DNA from: Clavelina lepadiformis
Taxonomy: Eukaryota; Chordata; Ascidiacea; Aplousobranchia; Clavelinidae
Assembly (NCBI RefSeq): GCF_947623445.1
Contig: NC_135244.1
Span: 22,258,860-22,322,859, forward strand
DNA length: 64,000 nucleotides
Direction of reading: 5' to 3'
Position numbers and translations under genes: made by a program. Shown here in pieces: positions 48,801-59,960 of the stretch (its first letter is position 1; each line of letters starts with the position of its first letter). Under the pieces are notes generated by a model. It did no database searches and was not told the origin of the DNA. It saw nothing but the letters and a program-made list of their open reading frames with translations.

Positions 48801-50317
48801 AGAAAAATAACGACATGTTCTAACAAAATATCTGCTACCAGTGAAACAATATATAGTTTCCATCATGCTCTACTTACCTGAGTCTGTCGGTTTACTTTGT
48901 TTCAAATTTAAATTTTGTACGACTTTTTCTATACTCAATTTTGAAGCGATTTTCTTGGAACTGGGCACAGTTTTCATGTCCTGTTTTCCATTTTGAATAA
49001 TTTTAAGAGGGAATACTTTTGGTTTGTCAGAACAAACTTTGTCATTGCTGGTGAGCTCAGTTTTTATCTGCACTTTTGCTTCATTTTCTGCTAGGTCTGA
49101 CACAGTGCTTGTATTTGATTTCTCCTCTGGGATTCCAACACCAATACTGGTTTGCACTGAGGTGTTCCCATTTACGGTTGATACAATGAGTTTAATAGGT
49201 GGTTTATCAACTATGCAGTTAGTTAATAAATTTTCTTTTGCTTCTCCCACGGTTGATGCTGTTGATGAACTTGTCACCTTTAACTTCTCATTTTTCTGAT
49301 GTGGCGCTGTTAAATTCTTGTTTTCTTCAGATATTTCACTATTGATATCAGAATCATTTGCCTTGCATTGCACTGGCCCATTTTTTTTAGTGAAAATTAC
49401 CAGTTTATTGTCTGGTAGTAATGTACTGGATGTTGTAAAGGAAGGCGTTTTATGCTTTACTTCAGCTGGATTTGATAACATCGATGGCTTTTTGGAGTGG
49501 TCGGGGGTGCTATTTAATGAACACGTTTCATCCGGTTTTAACTTGGAGTAAGTTGACTTCCTTGCTGTTTGTTTTAACCTGCACATGTCATCACCATTGT
49601 TGCTTTCTTCGTGATGTATCATTTTCAAGGTGTTGGTGTCGACACGCAAGGTATTAAACAGACTGTGAACATAAAAGGAACTTTTACTGTACCGTAGCCA
49701 AAACTCTTAAGCACCTATTGATCACTTTAGTAATCTTATTTTGCCAACTAACTAAGCATGCACGCACTTAACACTTGAGTATTACTCATAGTCAAAACTC
49801 TGTTCACTCACATCGACGTGATGGGGTAGTCTTCTTGTATATTTTTAAGATGTAACCTCGGATCTATACAATACATAAAAAAACTGAATCATACCAAGTC
49901 GAACAGACCATTTTATTTATTCACTATGAGCGCATAAAACATTTTTACTGCCTTTCCTTGCATACATGTACTCAACTTCAACATCAAGGGACAAGTCCCT
50001 CTGTCAAAAATGAATCAAAAATAACAAAAACAGTAACAAATATTGAGATGTGTTATCAGGGTTGTAGCCAAGTCATTTTTTTCTGACTCGAGTCAATTTA
50101 AATTGTAAGTCAAGTCAAGACCTTTCAACATAAAAACTATTTTGACAACACGTCATATGTTGCGTTAAATTGGTTGCTATAAGGTCATAACTGTATACTA
50201 ACTAGTCTGGTTGATATTTTTTCTGAACAATTGTAATTTTTTATTCATTACAACACTGTGTGTAATAATCATGACTCCACTCACCTCTCTTCGGCATTCT
50301 TTACAACTTCATACAAA
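45856..50317 (-). CDS. ATF7IP: ATF7IP/MCAF-like SETDB1 partner (5' end not fixed)
   Basis: Seventeen phase-consistent exons: 50317-50285, 49998-49949, 49863-49812, 49662-48878, 48793-48702, 48503-48390, 48218-48066, 47988-47851, 47766-47681, 47602-47551, 47345-47203, 47044-46968, 46850-46721, 46635-46566, 46502-46383, 46295-46136 and 46001-45856; about 800 residues. Order of parts: a Ser/Thr/Lys-rich region (49662-48702); a coiled-coil segment (48503-47851, for example [17 protein letters not shown]), where the family binds SETDB1; a SUMO-interacting motif, NDFIDLTDD; a proline-rich linker ([10 protein letters not shown]); and a C-terminal fibronectin type III domain. That domain (GGIVLSW..., [28 protein letters not shown]) is strikingly like vertebrate ATF7IP. 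In vertebrates ATF7IP stabilises SETDB1 in the nucleus and promotes H3K9 trimethylation. The first ATG in the large exon is at 49622; the three upstream exons lack a certain start, so the N-terminus is provisional. Confidence 0.85.
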
Positions 50318-51176
50318 CTAAAACAAAAATTCAATAAATTAACAACTTAGTTATGTACAAATAAAATGAAAAATTACTGACACAACTGAGCAAGGCAGAT
50401 TGGTGAAATTGCAACTAATCCACATGTTACCTTTAGCATGTGCAATGAATCAACCAATTAACACCAAGTTACGCAGAGTTAACTAATTGATTACATTGTA
50501 AATTGGCATTTATAGTCGCTTAAACGAAATGAGGTCATGCAAAACAAAAGTGCAAAACACTTCAATCATTTGTGGCACGTGGGCTACGCTTTCAAATGAA
50601 ATGCTCATAATTACTAGCTTTAAACATGTTCTGATCTCATAATGACACTGAATCATCAGTAAAAAATGAAAATTAACTTATTGACTTACTTTCTGCATAG
50701 CCAGTTGCCCTGGCTACCACTACACTTCACATGATATGACTAAATCAGTCATGCGTTACAATTGTAAGCAACTAGGCTTTATACATTAACCATGCGACGC
50801 TACCGAAAAGTAAATAATTACACATGTCACAAGTGCCGTGCGCAAAACACATTATCGGTACCAATTAACTAGCAGTCTGCATTCTTTTACCAGCCCTTGC
50901 TGTTAGTTGTACCCTGTAAGCCCAGAACCTCGACTGGCAACTCTAAAACTACAAAGTCCTATCAATGCATTTTACCTTGTCGTTTGCTGCTAAAAACCAC
51001 TCTAGTCGATCTAACACGACTTCTTTATTCAAAGTCACCAACACCACTGATGCACTCAAAAGACTTCCGGTCTTGTCTCTCTTGTAGAATAACTTCACAT
51101 AAAATCTGCTGACCTCGTACACTTTTTATATGAAGAAAGCCCGCCATATCATGGTAACCATGCAAACTACACTTAC

Positions 51177-51270
51177 CAGTCTTCTGTTCTTGTTGCTGCG
51201 CACAAAAGCTGTAATCACAATACGCCTGACCACCGCAGTAAGCTTGTCCACTACAGTCCACAGCGCACAT
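51177..51270 (-). CDS. Possible first exon upstream of the ATF7IP-like gene
   Basis: ATG at 51270 opens a Cys/Gly/Gln-rich peptide (CSGQAYCGGQAYCDYSFC) that reaches a consensus donor (ACTG|GTAAGT) at 51176/51177 in phase 1. A second frame from the ATG at 51278 is also open to the same donor, in phase 0. I could not join the first frame to the exon at 50317 in phase. The second can be joined through a putative exon at about 50750-50690, but that is weak. This may be the first exon of the ATF7IP-like gene, a separate gene, or non-coding leader. Confidence 0.3.
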
Positions 51271-52478
51271 TGCCCCATACCATATAACGAGAGTTTAAGG
51301 TCCACGGCAAACATCTCATTTGTGGGTTTTCTTTCACGCGACTCACGAAATCACGAAATCCTCTTCACAAAGCGCGCCAATGATGGTCAACGACCAATCA
51401 GGCCACAGTTCATGAAAACGTAAGAAAAAGGCAAAGCCTCTCTCGAATTCGATGACGTCAACGCCATCAAATAAATTACGTCTGCATTGTCTCTCAAAAC
51501 AGCCAACCCAAAGCTTAGCAATGAAATCCGGCTCATATTTGCAAATTAGTTGGGGTTGAGGTTGTGCTGACGTAAAAAACTGCAATAAACGTCCGAATAT
51601 GAAAATATTCCTTCAAACACCCCCCAAACATTAAAGACGGGTTGCACCTTCACAAAAATGTAGGCCTCCCTGCCACAACCATTGAAGAGTAAACCGCCGA
51701 ATTAGGATTGTGCGTAATACATCGACTTGATTAGTCATCTTCAAACTACTTGAGGAATGCAACAAATTTCCAAACGCGCAATCTATGGTGTCAAGTATCT
51801 AAGCTGAAGTCAATTGTGTCTCTGCTGCTTTAGTTGGTCCTTGATTGGCGTTTGACAAAAAAATTTAGTCAATAACGACGTTAGCAGAGCGACTTGGTAA
51901 ACATTAATGTAGCCAGGTATTCAGTGAAGCAATATTGGGTCGCAATTTTGAACGTTCGATGGAAACAGTCCTTGTACTAAATTGGAATAAAAGCGTTTTG
52001 TAAAGACTTGAAGCGACCGCATAATCACGGTATGAAGACAGAAGCGAGCTCAATTAAGTAGTTTGAATGACCAAGATTGAAGCCAAATGTCACTCGACAA
52101 CCGGACGACTTGCCCATACGCAAATGGCTGACACAAATCTTTACTGAAAAATCAACTCAAGCGAGGTCCATCATAAACCAGCTAGAGCCACCCAAGCGTG
52201 AAGCCAACGGACTCAAAGCAGTTACCATCGATCTTTGAACTCACCCGCGAAAGATCAGTACAAAAGTTTATTTTGCACTGATCTTGCAATTCAGTTGTTG
52301 GACGGACTTGAATTCTCCTTAATGACGTTCAGATAATTTCCTCGATTGAACTGATGTGCCATATATATACTGTTGTAATGTTTTCAATCTTCACTTTACG
52401 TTATAGATTTCACTGGTTACTACTGCGCTATGTAACATTCAGTAAGATTTGCCGGAATTAAGCCTTTATGTCTGATAA
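51271..52478. other. Intergenic stretch, 51.3-52.5 kb
   Basis: No supported feature. A minus-strand frame stays open over 51343-51585 but has no ATG, splice context or similarity. It could contain the promoter of the ATF7IP-like gene. Confidence 0.45.
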
Positions 52479-54468
52479 CACCATGTAACACAAAATTTGT
52501 CCATGGGTTAAAACTATTATTTTCTGATTTAGTATGGTCTAAATCAATAAAAATGAGCATTCAAAAAGTTCAAACTTTGGTTCTGACTTTATGAGATCAA
52601 TTTATTGGAATTTTTAGACTAGTTTTGTTTTTTTAATGCCTTTGCTCCCACTATATTTTTTTGAATCAATAGAACGGAGTTAAATCTAATTTTAGTTGTT
52701 GTTGTTGGCTTTGTCATAATGAAATAATAACGGAAAATGTTGTTTCCAGAATCTATTTCTAAAAAATTACATAAAGAAGAAAAACACACGTATGCAAGGC
52801 GATTTTGCTACACAAACACGAGACAAAAGCCTTAAGTCCTGGTGCTATAGGTATTTATTCAAAACTGTTACAGAGCAAACCTACGCTGTCACTTAAAGCA
52901 CTCAAAACTTATAACTTAATCACAAAGAAACATTTTTTCGAGATTGGCGACGATATGTGAGTTCACTTTCACGTAAAAGGTTCCATATATAGTCCCCCAT
53001 CATATTTTCGTTGTACTGTCCTTGATAGCGTTCCTCAAAATACCTGATATCTTGATGAAATCTTTCACCCTGTTTTTCTGAGTAGTCCCCCATGTTATCC
53101 TTAAATTTATCAAGATAAGCATGTAGTACGTGTAGTTTCAGCGACATCCTGCATCCCATCTTCCAATACGCATCCACAAGTTCATCGACAAGTTCCATGT
53201 AATTCTCTGTCTTGTGGTTGCCCAGGAACCCGTTAACTACAGAAACGAAAGAAGTCCAAGCTCTCCGTTCAACCTCAGACAGCATCTCTGGAAAATTGAT
53301 GGAATTTATCAGTCGCTTCACTTCAGGTCCCACAAATACTCTAGCTTTGGTTTTTGCAATTTTGGAAACTGCTCTTGAATGTGTTTGAATGCTTCACTTT
53401 TTATATCATGGCAGTAGCATAAATCATCTTTAAACGTGAAGAACACTGAGAAGCCGCGATGTCGAGTAATTCGAACACTGTCATCCAGTAAGTACCATTG
53501 CTTTAGTCTGGAAATGAGCAGCTCAGCATTCGACTTTGTCAATGACAGTTCGCTGACAAGATCGTTAATATCTTCTTGGTTGGGGTTGTAGGGCCACCTT
53601 TCACCAGCAACTCGGCGTTGGAGACAAGCAACAGATGATTCATCTGTTTCAGAATCTGTAGAGCTTGCATGTGCTATGAAATGTTTATCGCTCAAGGGTG
53701 GTTGTGACAGAGGCATGTCAGTCATGTTATGGGGTACAGGTGCAATAGATGACGGAATGTCAGGGTACTTGATAGAAGGTGCATTCTTTCCTTTCCGTCA
53801 TTTGCTTGGGTCCACCATACAGAAGTAGCAGTCTGTGAGATGGTTTGTGGGCTCACGTCAGACACAGGGGATAGCAAAACGCAATGCTCTTTTCTCTCCT
53901 CTAAACCAACCTTCTAGAGTACGAGCAGCAGTATTCACATATGAAGTTTGGTGCCCAACGTTTATCTTGATCACCGACTGGCATGCCAAAATATGCATGA
54001 TAGGCTTCTGTCGCACGGCTGCAACTCTCCAGACAGTGCTTTTTTGCAAAGAACTCACCACACACAAAGCAGAAGGAATCTGAGTACTGAGCTGAGTACT
54101 TGCAACCATGGCTAACCATAGCACACTTTTAACAATTGCGATAAAACTAACAAAACCAGTAAAGATTCAATAAGAAAATACATCTGCTAAAAACTATCAA
54201 CACAATCAGTCACACTACCTTGCTAAAACATTAAAATACCTTAATCACCTTAATAAAACTAAAACCAATCTAAATACCTTAAAATACCAATCTAATCAAC
54301 ATGCTCATTTTCATGAGAAGTAGCAAAAATTTTAAACTAGTCGTAGAAACACAAATCCAAAGTTACGGTGGTATCATAAAGATTTTTCATGTATTTTCGG
54401 TAAAAGCAAACAGAAAATAGCAATTATTTGCCAAGGACAAAGAAAAAAATTTTTTTTGTTACATAGTG
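52479..54468 (-). mobile_element. Decayed DNA transposon with CACTA-like inverted ends
   Basis: A 1990-bp element. The left end CACCATGTAACACAAAATTT (52479) and the complement of the right end, CACTATGTAACAAAAAAAAT, align over about 60 bases with small gaps; shared blocks are ATGTAACA, TTTGTCC and CTATTTTCTG/TTATTTTCTG. Both ends are flanked by the trinucleotide TAA (52476-52478 and 54469-54471). CACT(A) termini and 3-bp duplications are features of the CACTA/EnSpm (CMC) superfamily. The interior holds a frame-shifted gene on the minus strand, listed separately. Superfamily assignment is inference from the ends. Confidence 0.75.
52920..54119 (-). pseudogene. Broken multi-copy transposon protein, internally deleted
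   Basis: Read 3' to 5' with frame changes, the remnants follow the order of a protein that I remember as highly repeated in arthropod and other invertebrate genomes. A Cys-rich start (FCFVCGEFF...GMPVGDQDKRWAPNFICEYC) lies at 54119-53900. Then come a helical block (LSLTKSNAELLISRLKQWYL), CYCHDI, and after a deletion EQFPK. A C-terminal block follows (FVGPEVKRL, FLGNHKTENYMELV, GERFHQDIRYFEERYQGQYN) ending at 52920. There are stops and shifts in the 53.73-53.90 kb part and a frameshift near 53350. The central third between CYCHDI and EQFPK is missing relative to the remembered full form. The function of the intact protein is not known to me; location inside inverted repeats suggests a transposase. 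Confidence 0.7.
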
Positions 54469-57400
54469 TAATAAATAAAATGGGAACTTTATCGTTTAGT
54501 AACATGCATAGACAGAATTTAAGCGACTAACAGCATTATCACGCCGTTTGAGGAATGAGAACTCATACCACCGAGTCAGAAGCATAACAAGTTATCCATC
54601 GTCCTCGCTCATATTGTAACAATAACCGCCAGTGAAGCCGGTCTTTATCACAGATATGTTTGTTGTGTCATACTTCACATAAGTAGCAGCGAAAACATTA
54701 TTTTGTCATAAGGCTGGCCCCACGGTAAGGCGTCGACTGCTGTTACAAGCGAAAGCTACGCATGAATTATGTATCCTAGTTGGCATTTTGTGTATTAAAA
54801 CGTTTACTCTATATAGGCTTATTTTACCGTCATGCTTCCTGTGCACTTGCGCAATAGTGCATTGATGTTGTTTTAAAATACTTAAACTATCAATGAAATC
54901 CTGTTGTTTTTATGAAGTGTGTAGGAGCAACAAATAGACCCACCATCCCCGAGAGAAGAACGCGAAACCAGGTTGTTAAAATGGAAATGCATTGCTGTGA
55001 TCATGCTCTTCGTGGTTATTTTTGTAGAAAGATAGCGTTTTGTGACTCCGTAGTTTCACTGATCGCATTAAAACCACAGCAACACGTCCAGGGTTCGCAA
55101 TTTTGCTGTAACTAGGTATGCATTGCTAGGCTGTAGCAACTTTGAAGCAAATTAGGCATTTGCGTGCGTAAATTTTCTGAAATTCTGGCTCAAAACATTT
55201 GAAGTGCTAAACTACATTTAACAACATACTTAACTCAACCCGGGACGTACTTGACATGTTTGCCTCAATTAAAATTTAACTCCAGCTATAAGGCCTTACA
55301 CTGATCTCATGTTATTGTCGTGTCATATTGTTTGGTGTTGATATATGAGGTTTGGCCAGCCAAAAATAAGTAGCACAGATTATCACAGAAAACCACAATA
55401 GGTTACAACACAATACAAGTTATTGCCCAACGGGAAAATTTGGGAACTGCGAGACCCAATAAACCAATATAGGCTGAACGACCGTTATATTACAGTGCAT
55501 TACGTCACGGTAGAAAATAGTACCTACGTCATAATGAGCGCGATTGGATCATAGTTCTGGTTTGGAAACCATTAATCCCATTATGGCGGCATGTTATACG
55601 GATCGTTTAGGTATAATAGTAGTGCATGAAGCACACGAATTCATTCAATAAGGTTTTTAATGTAGAACATGTTCAAACCGATGATGACAGACCGATAGTA
55701 AGCTCATTTGTTTTTAACAAGAACACATAAACCAACCAATTAGATAACGCGTCGTAGCGAAAATCGAATTTTGGTCGACTTGCCATGGGTTAGTCATTCC
55801 CCATCGATTTTTCTGTTGACTTTTTGTTTTTAAGTAACAACGAAGTATGTTGAGAAAAACTTTAACAACCTTTCCGCTTAAACGACTCACCAGCAAAAGA
55901 TTTCGTTCGTTTGCCTATGTATTGTGACTTATTCAACACTCTTCCCAAGTATCGAAGATTCAATTAGCTTTTAGGTTATTTCGTACTCGGTTAAAGTGTA
56001 ACTTCGCTTCAAATATCCCCACCTGATATTTACAAGATGCTTAATACGCTTTTTTATTTAAAACAATTCAGTGTGTTCCAGACAAAAACAACAACGGGCA
56101 AATGTACACGACCGGCTTCGCTAGCATGGCCCACAGCTGGATATGTCATTCATGGATAATGTGATTGAGATTGGCGGGTTTATTTTTACTTTCTCGGGTT
56201 GTTATCGACTTGTCTTGATTTAAGATGGCGGGACCACAATCGAGCACTTAATCATATCTTCATAATATGCAAAGTGACGGCACTTACCCGTTCAATATGA
56301 AGGCGTAATTTAAGGCATTGATCTCATTAAAGAAAACTGGTTTTGAGACTGTTTGAAGTCAAGGTGTGCAGTCATGCTGCCGTTAAAAATTAACTATGAG
56401 TTTGATTAATCTTAGCCTAAAAGTCTACAAACTGTTGTTTGCGAGGTATGATAGGATAAAATACGCCGCAAAAATTATTTAGCACTAAGCAACCACATGA
56501 ACATGATCGCGGTAGCTAAATAGAACGAAAAAACCGTTCACTTATTTTGTGCAATCTACATCAGCCAACGCATATCACTCGGCAACTCCGCCCACGGCAC
56601 TTCATTACCACTCACAAACATTCTACTTATCCGCCATCTTTTTCACGGCCGCTCTTATCACGAATTGTGAGTCGTGACGTTTTCCTTTTTCTCTTGTCAT
56701 CGTGAAAATGTTGCACCGTCTTGCGCAATCCTTCTCCTCAGGGTAAACAGCGGAAAAACAATCGTAAACACGCGAGTTATCCATGATTTCTAGAATATCA
56801 TGGTACACAATCGAGGCACGCATGGTTATAACACTTGGGTATTATGACATTGGCAATGATTGTTGTGACAGAAAGAATGGTATAGAATTTGCAAATAAGC
56901 TTTGTCCTGTTGAAATGAATTAAGCAAAGATTGGAATTACCTGTGTTATGAAACATAAACCAGGATTTGTAAAACATCGTATCGATTGCTTTTGTCACGT
57001 ACAAACACACGTGTTCGCAACACCATTGCACGGTTGGTTGCACAGCGCTAAACATTTACTTTTCGATACAAGAGCGAACGTTCTTTGACGTCTTTCTCAA
57101 CTGAAACACGTATTCCATATTTCACATGTGCAATAATTAACTTGCAGCAAACATTGTATTTGGTCGTTATTATGGTTGTCTAGCACCAGCCAGCAAACGT
57201 GTGCAACTTTTATCAACCATTGTAGTGCACGGCATGGCTGTAACATTGCTAACACTTCGGACCAGCAATAGACTTGGCTGGTTTTCCGAAATGTTTTCAA
57301 ATCAGGGAGGTCATGATTCAAGCAAATTTTTACGAAATCAGTTGTACGTGACTAGCCCTAAGCATTTCGGTTAAGTCTATGATATAACCTTACATTATTT

Positions 57401-58558
57401 GGCGTTATTTCATAACTTTTTAAGCCATATCAGCACATTCAACTACGATTCGAAGCTGGCAAATTGTCGTTGTGTGGCCAAAGGCTAATGTTATCCATAA
57501 ATCTTTTTGAAGCACCATGCAAGTAAGGGAAGTGAAATGTGGCTACGCGCTCATTCACACGTATTGTATAACTGGTTTCATTGTAAGCTTAGTAGGTCTT
57601 CGAAAAGTTGTTCCGGGTTTTTGTTGTGTTTGCTACAACATCCTTTGTTGCTTGCCGGTCACACAGACTGAAGTATAAACATGGCAGTCCACGAACCAAA
57701 ATAACTTCTTGATTCTTGAATAATGGAAATACTCATTAGTAGGCTACCATTCCACAAGCAGACTTAATCATAATACTGTACTCACTGTACAGTTCACCAA
57801 CGCTGTGGCAAGGGGCAACCAGTACAAGTGGTGACATCGAGAATTTCTCTGTATTTACGCAATAACAAAGTTTTATCTTTTTCTTTCTGACAAGCGCAAA
57901 ACTGTCATTGTACTATACTTAGGCCTAATCGAGTGATCGTTTGATTCATGCGACTTGCCCATACTGTTTGCTATCTACAATGCTACCTGAAAGCTCTTTT
58001 AGGTATAGTTCATAATTAATCTAGGTAAATATTGAGATATTGTTACGTCAGAATGAAATCAGGGAGAAAAACACACCAACCAGCCAATACCTAGCCCGAA
58101 TGACGTGAATGAAACAAGTGTAATTCGATCATCCTAAGGCATTTTTAACAAAATACATAGCGTTTTCAGTACGCAGTGTTAACTGCGACTGTAGGCTAGC
58201 GCAATTGAAGCATTTAGTCGTTAGTGGTTCGTCGCAAATTTGTATCTAAATGGAAAACGCGAAACAATTATCGCAAAAGTTTGCAACCTAGAGCTACAGT
58301 ATATAGCAGTATGTCACTCATATGCTAGCTACCATCGTAGTCAGTTTAGCCTATACAAGCAAAACTATTGTGTCTGTTCGTTCGACAGGAATTTTGTTTC
58401 CGTCTATTGCGGACGAAACCTTTAGACAACTGGTACATGGTGTTTTGGATGCAAGTCAAACTGCAAAGATCCATCAGCGGTCTCATCAAACCAGATACCT
58501 TAACATTACGCAGACTACGGGATATACAATCAGCGGAGAACGCATTGTTTGAGGCAGA
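54469..58558. other. Large intergenic stretch, 54.5-58.6 kb
   Basis: About 4.1 kb in which I find no gene with adequate support. A 67-codon ATG frame at 56823-56623 (-) is open but unsupported. Several GGCGG/ATGGCGG-like spots (55.58, 56.2, 56.6 kb) could belong to promoters or leaders of genes whose exons lie elsewhere. Confidence 0.45.
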
Positions 58559-58640
58559 ATGTTGCCTATTCTAGTAGCTGTCGGTGCAATCATCGCTTCC
58601 GGCTTATTCTGGAAATGGTGGAACAAAGAAGGTAATACAG
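58559..58640 (+). CDS. Possible first exon encoding a signal anchor
   Basis: ATG at 58559 opens MLPILVAVGAIIASGLFWKW followed by WNKEGNT and a consensus donor (ACAG|GTAAGG) at 58640/58641, phase 1. A short hydrophobic helix followed by aromatic and charged residues is typical of the N-terminal anchor of microsomal enzymes. No following exon could be assigned; the only in-phase candidate (59806) lies in a dispersed repeat. The gene, if real, continues beyond the window or has a long first intron. Confidence 0.4.
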
Positions 58641-59700
58641 GTAAGGAAGCTCATTTCACGTGATAAATTTGCATGATTGTAACCAGATCACATGTTTTCC
58701 GGTCACGTGAGCTTACTTGTGCAAGACCAACATAAAGTTTCAGCCGTTTCTGTCTACGTCGAAATGAAAATAAGATAGTATTGACTCATAAAGCAAATGT
58801 ATCCCGCTTATTACTAGGCAAAAGTTGCGCTATGCTTGTAGGCTACAGCCTGCAATCGCAACCACGCCCAGGCTCGCCTAGGTAATTGAAATTAGCCTTA
58901 ATAGTTCACCCATATCCGGGTTTGTTAAATATTATCCACGTCGACATTTTCTCTGGGGATTATTTACGGTTGTGTGCCGAGACAGAACCCTCTCATTAAA
59001 CGTGACCGATACGACTTGATCAAACTGCGTGTTCTATCTTCATAGGTTAGTGTAACTTTACCAGTAACGGCTTTAAGTGATAACAATTGTTTTAATTGAA
59101 AATATGGCACCTGTTCTTCTGGTTTTCGTGGTCAAGACCCGTGAAGCTAGTTTCCAAGCGTTAAAGCGCCCTTTGTTGTGTTAGTCGATCGAGAGCTCAT
59201 ACGTCATAATGGCGGTGTCTATCTCATGTGTGAAATAAAAGGCCCTATTTGAACAGAGATTTGAAATCGACTTGACAAAACGAGACTTTCTGCAATTGAA
59301 GGAGGACTTAAAGATGTTTCTTTACGTAATTTGCATATCTTGTAATGATGGCATTATATAAGTTTTAATAAACAATAAATCATTCATAGCATGATATTGA
59401 AAACATAGCCCAAGGCGTTGTCTGTTGATAAAATCGCGTCACGTGAATTAAGGAAGTAGATTTAAACTAGTCTGACGTCACAAGTCCTTGCCGTGACGTC
59501 ACAGAGTAGGAATCAGCATTGTTTGGCTCCCCAAAAGTTTTCACCCAACAATTGGCTCAAGAATAGCAGACACTTTTGTGTGTTTTCGCTTTAACATTCA
59601 TGACATTCTGTTTAGTCTGGTTGAATACAGATATGCGGTATGGTGTGATCATGTTTATCCTCGGACTGGGGAAGAGCTTTGCACGACTTATACCCGGCGA
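58641..59700. other. Stretch after the signal-anchor exon
   Basis: Nothing supported. Probably the start of a long first intron if the exon at 58559 is real. Confidence 0.4.
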
Positions 59701-59779
59701 TGGTTCCTCATCGCTCGAGCCCCGTTACCGACCTAGTCTTTGTGCAAGTACCGATTGCGATACATTTTTTATTTTGATT

Positions 59780-59960
59780 TTTTGAGTTTTTTTTCTAGTA
59801 TTGCCCGAATTGGGAGCTGTCTGGCAGGTTCACTGGACAGGAGCAAACTTTGTTGGTGCCTTGCCCAAGAACATTTCAAGGGTATGGCGTCACTAGGTAC
59901 CGAGAACGAAACCGGAACCGTATTTATTGCTAGGTCAGCGTTCGAACCGACAATGTGTAT
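59780..59960 (-). repeat. Dispersed SINE-like repeat copy
   Basis: On the minus strand the sequence reads GGTTCGAACGC, then TTCTTGGGCAAGGCACC and TTTGCTCCTGTCCAGTG. CTTGGGCAAGRCAC...TTGCTCCTG is a signature that I recall from tRNA-derived or composite repeats in fish, echinoderm and other deuterostome genomes, and GGTTCGAAC resembles a B box of RNA polymerase III promoters. Borders are approximate. The strong pyrimidine tract and TAG at 59805 make it look like an exon, which I consider spurious. Confidence 0.5.

Noticed and set aside
50057..50130. CAGGGTTGTAGCCAAGTC start plus GACTCGAGTC motif, resembling a hAT end; similar motif near 45475
   Set aside because: No inverted partner or target duplication could be found, so no element is called.
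51343..51585. 80-codon open frame, minus strand
   Set aside because: Lacks ATG and splice signals and could not be joined in phase to the ATF7IP-like exons.
56623..56823. 66-residue ATG frame, minus strand
   Set aside because: No homology recognised, no splice donor and no conserved context.
59806..59882. Exon-like segment after a perfect pyrimidine tract, in phase with the exon at 58559
   Set aside because: It lies wholly inside a sequence resembling a dispersed SINE-like repeat (CTTGGGCAAGGCACC...TTTGCTCCTG on the minus strand), so the open frame and splice-like ends are more likely repeat-derived.
59925..59960. tRNA B-box-like GGTTCGAAC on the minus strand
   Set aside because: No cloverleaf or A box could be assembled. 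It is interpreted as part of a tRNA-derived repeat, not a tRNA gene.
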